Source of the DNA: UBA4661 sp002405405
GTDB lineage: Bacteria > Bacteroidota > Ignavibacteria > Kapaibacteriales > UBA4661
Assembly: GCA_036847245.1 (NCBI GenBank)
Contig: DAIUAL010000001.1
Coordinates: 8,733 to 72,732, forward strand
Length of the DNA stretch: 64,000 nt
Direction of reading: 5' to 3'
Shown here: piece by piece, positions 60,930 through 64,000 of the stretch
How positions within the stretch are numbered: position 1 is the first letter of the stretch
Layout of the letters: each line of letters starts with the position of its first letter
Position numbers and translations under genes: made by a program
Notes under the pieces: generated by a model
The model's database searches: none
Seen by the model: the letters and a program-made list of their open reading frames with translations, nothing else
Told to the model about the DNA's origin: nothing

Positions 60930-61352
60930 ATGACGCAGAGTGCAGCACCGCGCACATATAGTACCTGTATCACCGAGGGTATCCGTGTTGAAGCATATCC
61001 TTCATTTATTGCACCGGGTGAGGCTCGTAAGGATGGACAAAATTATTTTTCCTATCGAATTTGTATCATAAATGATGGTCAAGAGACGGTACAATTACTC
61101 TCACGAGAGTGGCTTATTATCAATGCCGAAGGGAGTGAGCAACATGTAGCAGGGGAGGGTGTTGTCGGCTACACGCCAATATTAGAAGCAGGACAATCCT
61201 TTGAATACACAAGCTATTGTCCAATTGATACGCCATGGGGCACGATGGAGGGATACTATATTTTCAAAAGACAGGATCAAACCTTTTTTAAGGTACGTAT
61301 TGAACGATTTTATCTTGTTGTTCCTGAACTTATGACCGAAGATAAAGTATAA
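60930..61352 (+). CDS. apaG: ApaG domain protein
   Basis: A 140-residue single-domain protein of the ApaG family (fibronectin III-like beta sandwich). Key features are GIRVEAYPSFIA near the N terminus, YFSYRICIINDGQETVQLLSR, WLIINAEGSEQHVAGEGVVG, PILEAGQSFEYTSYCP and TPWGTMEGYY. These match the family, including the V-x-G-x-G-V-V-G-x-x-P motif. Its function is debated (named for a Co2+/Mg2+-related phenotype). The ATG at 60930 gives the typical N terminus. The histidine kinase gene starts 3 bases after its stop, so the two must be co-transcribed. Confidence 0.92.
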   Translation: MTQSAAPRTYSTCITEGIRVEAYPSFIAPGEARKDGQNYFSYRICIINDGQETVQLLSREWLIINAEGSEQHVAGEGVVGYTPILEAGQSFEYTSYCPIDTPWGTMEGYYIFKRQDQTFFKVRIERFYLVVPELMTEDKV

Positions 61353-61355
61353 ACT

Positions 61356-63548
61356 ATGATGATTCAAAATAGTATCGTTTGTATTGATCAAGTACGTACG
61401 TCATTGTTTCGTACAAGTACACGATATTGTCTTTGCCTTTTGATCATGTGGGTAGGGTGTTTGATTGCAGTACGGGCACAATCTTCAGACAAAACCAATA
61501 ATATCTTTTCAAAAAAAGATACGCCGAACGATTCGGCACGTATAGCCATGATGACAATACAAGCGATGGAGTTATATCAAACGCAAACAGACTCTGCCGC
61601 ACGCTTAGCAACAAAAGCGATTGCTGAAGCCGAACAGTACAATATCGCATCGTGCAAAGCCCGTGCTCAACATGCATTAGGACTAACGCGCTATGTGCGG
61701 AGCAACTATGCAGAAGCACTTCGATTGCTTTCAACAGCTTTATTTTATTTCGAGTCTGTGGGGGACCGCGAAGAATCTGCACGTCTTTTGGTAAACTTAG
61801 CGCGTGTGTATAATGCTGTCAGTGCCTCGACAACTGCATTGGAACATTGTTATAAGGCGCTGCGATTATCAAAACAAAGCCAGTCGCAAGAGGTAGAGGG
61901 GTTAGTATTAAATACTTTAGGGAATACGTATCGAGAAATAGGCAATCTTACCAAAGCAAAAGAAATGCTTTTTCGCTCATTAGCCACATATCAGGCGATC
62001 CGTCACGAAGCCGGAGTAGGTATTGCACTCGCTAATCTAGGGACTGTATATCGTTTTTGGGGTCGTGATTATCCACCAGCGATTGATACGGCATTGTTGT
62101 ATTATCAGCAATCGCTAGTATTGCGCGAAAAGCTTCGTGATACTTTCGGTTTAGCAATTAATTATGCTTTGATAGGGTTAATTTTTGACCAGCGTAAGCA
62201 GTATGATACGGCGATGATATATTATAATCGATCATTAGAATTGAAACGTAAAAACCAAGATATGTTGGGTATTGCTCTAACGCTCAATGATATGAGTAAA
62301 ATCAGTATTGCTACTCGGCATTATGGGCAAGCATTATCATTTGCACATGAGGCACTATCAATTGCTTCCCGAATTCAGGCATTAGGTGCAGCACGTGGTG
62401 CAGCAGAGCAATTGGTACAACTTTATCGTCGACAACACCAACATCATGCAGCTTTGCAATACTATGATACTGTCATGTACTATTCCAATCTCCTCATTAC
62501 AGCCAACAAAGAAAAAGAATATGCTCGTATGGAGGCATTGCTCAAATTAGAAAATGTTGAACAAGAAAATTCTTCTTTACGTACTGAGCAGAAATTAAAA
62601 GAAGCAGAATTACGTAATACGAAGCTTTTTACAGGTATTGCAGCAGGAGGTACGATACTTGCCGTATTGATTACACTTGGTGCTATGGTTACAATGAGAA
62701 GAATACGTCTTGCCCACAATCGCTTACAAGAGCAGCAAGGGACACTTATTAAGCAAGAGGTAACTATTCGAGAGAACAATCGCTTACTCTCGGATAATAA
62801 TGAGCTGCTCTCCAAAGCACTGCAAGAAAAAGATGAGTTAATGAGCATTGTTGTTCATGATCTCCAAAATCCCTTGACAGGTATTTCTTTGATTCTTCAA
62901 ATACTCAAACAACGTTCAGCGATAAATAAGTTAACCAATGAGTATTTACAGGCAAGAATAGATAATGCAACACATTCGGTTGAACGAATGCAAGAACTTA
63001 TTCGTATGCTCTTATCAGATCATGCTGTACAAGCAGGTGCAATCACACCGCAATTTTCAGAAGTTGATGTTGGGCAAATACTGGTTGGTATTCTTCGCGA
63101 TTACGAGCCACGAGCACATCAAAAAGGGATATCGCTCCGTATTGCACACAGTAATGCACCTACTGCTCAAGGACTTGAAACATCGCTACCACAGATACGA
63201 TGGAATACTGACCAACGTATGGTGCATGATATCGTCGAAAATCTTGTTTCAAATGCGATAAAGTATTCGCATGCTCAGAGTACAGTACGTATTCTCTATG
63301 ATTGCGCTGATACTCTAGTAATTATGGTTGCAGATGAAGGACAAGGGATTTCTGAAGCAGAGCAAAAGCACCTCTTTAAGCGATTCAGTCGGCTTTCTAC
63401 CAAGCCGACTGCCGGCGAACAATCCACTGGCTTAGGATTGTCGATTGTCAAGCGATATGTCGATTTGCTAGGAGGTATCATCAGCGTGAAAAGCGAGGTA
63501 GGCAAAGGGTCAATATTCTCTGTAGCACTACCTCGTGAAGTTTGCTAG
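61356..63548 (+). CDS. TPR sensor histidine kinase
   Basis: A 730-residue membrane kinase. A signal segment (about 20-40, ending VRAQ) is followed by about seven TPR repeats in the periplasm (about 50-390), for example NLGTVYRFWGRDYPPAIDTA and AINYALIGLIFDQRKQYDTA. A coiled coil leads to one membrane helix (about 424-447), then a cytoplasmic coiled coil, HisKA with His501 in IVVHDLQNPLTGIS and HATPase_c. The N box ENLVSNAIKYS, G1 (ADEGQGIS, with Asp) and G2 (STGLGLSIVKR) boxes are complete, so it looks active. There is no DNA-binding or receiver domain. It resembles the input half of the TPR-GAF protein at 23086-25014. It follows apaG by 3 bases. Confidence 0.9.
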   Translation: MMIQNSIVCIDQVRTSLFRTSTRYCLCLLIMWVGCLIAVRAQSSDKTNNIFSKKDTPNDSARIAMMTIQAMELYQTQTDSAARLATKAIAEAEQYNIASCKARAQHALGLTRYVRSNYAEALRLLSTALFYFESVGDREESARLLVNLARVYNAVSASTTALEHCYKALRLSKQSQSQEVEGLVLNTLGNTYREIGNLTKAKEMLFRSLATYQAIRHEAGVGIALANLGTVYRFWGRDYPPAIDTALLYYQQSLVLREKLRDTFGLAINYALIGLIFDQRKQYDTAMIYYNRSLELKRKNQDMLGIALTLNDMSKISIATRHYGQALSFAHEALSIASRIQALGAARGAAEQLVQLYRRQHQHHAALQYYDTVMYYSNLLITANKEKEYARMEALLKLENVEQENSSLRTEQKLKEAELRNTKLFTGIAAGGTILAVLITLGAMVTMRRIRLAHNRLQEQQGTLIKQEVTIRENNRLLSDNNELLSKALQEKDELMSIVVHDLQNPLTGISLILQILKQRSAINKLTNEYLQARIDNATHSVERMQELIRMLLSDHAVQAGAITPQFSEVDVGQILVGILRDYEPRAHQKGISLRIAHSNAPTAQGLETSLPQIRWNTDQRMVHDIVENLVSNAIKYSHAQSTVRILYDCADTLVIMVADEGQGISEAEQKHLFKRFSRLSTKPTAGEQSTGLGLSIVKRYVDLLGGIISVKSEVGKGSIFSVALPREVC

Positions 63549-63571
63549 AATAAATAAAAAACGGTATGAAA

Positions 63572-64000
63572 TCACAACAGTTCGCCGAATTTTCGAATCA
63601 ATTCTTTTTGTGCTTCGTTTAATGGCTTTGGAATATGAATCATCATACGCACGTACAAATCGCCTCGTTCACTGTTTTTGGTGAGCAAGGGCATTCCTAA
63701 ATTTTTTAAACGTAACCGAGCACCACTTTGTGTTTCAGGGGCAACTTTAATCTTGATTTTTTTATTGTCAAGTGTAACTACTTCAGCTTCACCGCCGAAT
63801 ACTGCAGTAGGTAAAGAGATCGGAACATCAACGTATAGATCATTCCCTTTGCGCTCAAAACATTCATGATCTTGGACGGCGATGTGCACAATTAAGTCGC
63901 CACCATTGGATTCTTTCCCGGCGAGTGTCAGTTTTTTACCCGTATCCATACCCGGTTTAATCTTGAGTTTAATTTGGTGGCTACCGACGGGAAGAATTTT
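63572..64000 (-). CDS. DnaJ/CbpA-type co-chaperone, C-terminal part (cut by window edge)
   Basis: The minus-strand frame runs off the right edge of the window; the visible 142 residues are the C-terminal substrate-binding domains. Landmarks are KIKPGMDTGKKLTLAGKE, GGDLIVHIAVQDHECFERKG, DLYVDVPISLPTAVFGG, VTLDNKKIKIKVAPETQSGA and RLRLKNLGMPLL. This is the beta-sandwich pair of DnaJ-family Hsp40 proteins. The J domain and the presence or absence of the Cys-rich zinc region lie outside the window, so DnaJ and CbpA cannot be told apart, though the sequence resembles CbpA/DnaJ2 forms. Confidence 0.85.
   Translation of the reverse strand, partial: KILPVGSHQIKLKIKPGMDTGKKLTLAGKESNGGDLIVHIAVQDHECFERKGNDLYVDVPISLPTAVFGGEAEVVTLDNKKIKIKVAPETQSGARLRLKNLGMPLLTKNSERGDLYVRMMIHIPKPLNEAQKELIRKFGELL

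Noticed and set aside
1..64000. CRISPR arrays, insertion sequences, integrases, prophage genes
   Set aside because: No regularly spaced repeats, transposase-like products or phage structural genes were seen on either strand.

Overview
The window looks like chromosomal DNA from a diderm bacterium of the Bacteroidota/Chlorobiota (FCB) group, possibly a Kapabacteria- or Ignavibacteria-like lineage. The evidence is a PorQ-type type IX secretion protein (8492-9487), a secreted protein with a T9SS-type C-terminal sorting domain (57063-59651), a Bacteroidota-type promoter (TTTG / TATCTTTG) in front of a tRNA-Gly gene, ribosomal protein THX, and sensors of the propeller / Y_Y_Y / histidine kinase type. 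KdsB shows an LPS-bearing outer membrane. GatA and GatC point to the transamidation route for Gln- and/or Asn-tRNA. The exact phylum is an inference.

Layout. 1-5000: a partial AlkB-like gene, kdsB, gatC, two tandem membrane paralogues of unknown function, phoH, and a LysM/coiled-coil protein with a small lipoprotein. 5000-10000: a stand-alone methionine synthase reactivation domain, an ATP-grasp enzyme, a CrtW-type carotenoid ketolase, PorQ and a thioesterase. 10000-17100: parB-parA, a K+ channel with RCK domain, an MFS transporter, two exported proteins (one NlpC/P60) and a YraN protein. 17100-25000: a triple-glycosyltransferase/TPR protein, then a TPR-GAF membrane protein translationally coupled to a GAF-containing class III nucleotide cyclase. 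25300-32000: Tat proteins, gatA, a TPR protein, a Nif3-like / zinc-ribbon pair and a DUF6702 protein. 32000-42000: a giant propeller histidine kinase, free Met-R-sulfoxide reductase, a metalloprotease interrupted by one in-frame TAG, thyX, a DUF6901 protein and an aldehyde dehydrogenase. 42000-48700: an unusual tRNA-like RNA, an Lrp regulator, a bi-domain oxidoreductase, ribosomal protein THX, an outer-membrane barrel, DUF445 and MmcQ/YjbR proteins. 48800-64000: three tandem paralogous histidine kinases, an HpnE-like amine oxidase, the T9SS cargo, lipB, tRNA-Gly, apaG, a TPR histidine kinase and a partial DnaJ/CbpA.

The window is rich in sensory proteins: five histidine kinases, one cyclase and one TPR-GAF input protein. 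It contains no recognisable response-regulator receiver domain, so the kinases must signal to partners encoded elsewhere. I see no insertion sequence, integrase, prophage or CRISPR array. The best candidates for something undescribed are the 165-nt tRNA-like RNA at 42004-42168, with its own terminator and a very long structured insertion between anticodon-like arm and T arm, and the small membrane paralogue pair at 1335-2335. The stand-alone MetH reactivation gene, the coupled sensor/cyclase pair and the tandem histidine kinases with an altered ATP-binding G1 box also deserve attention.
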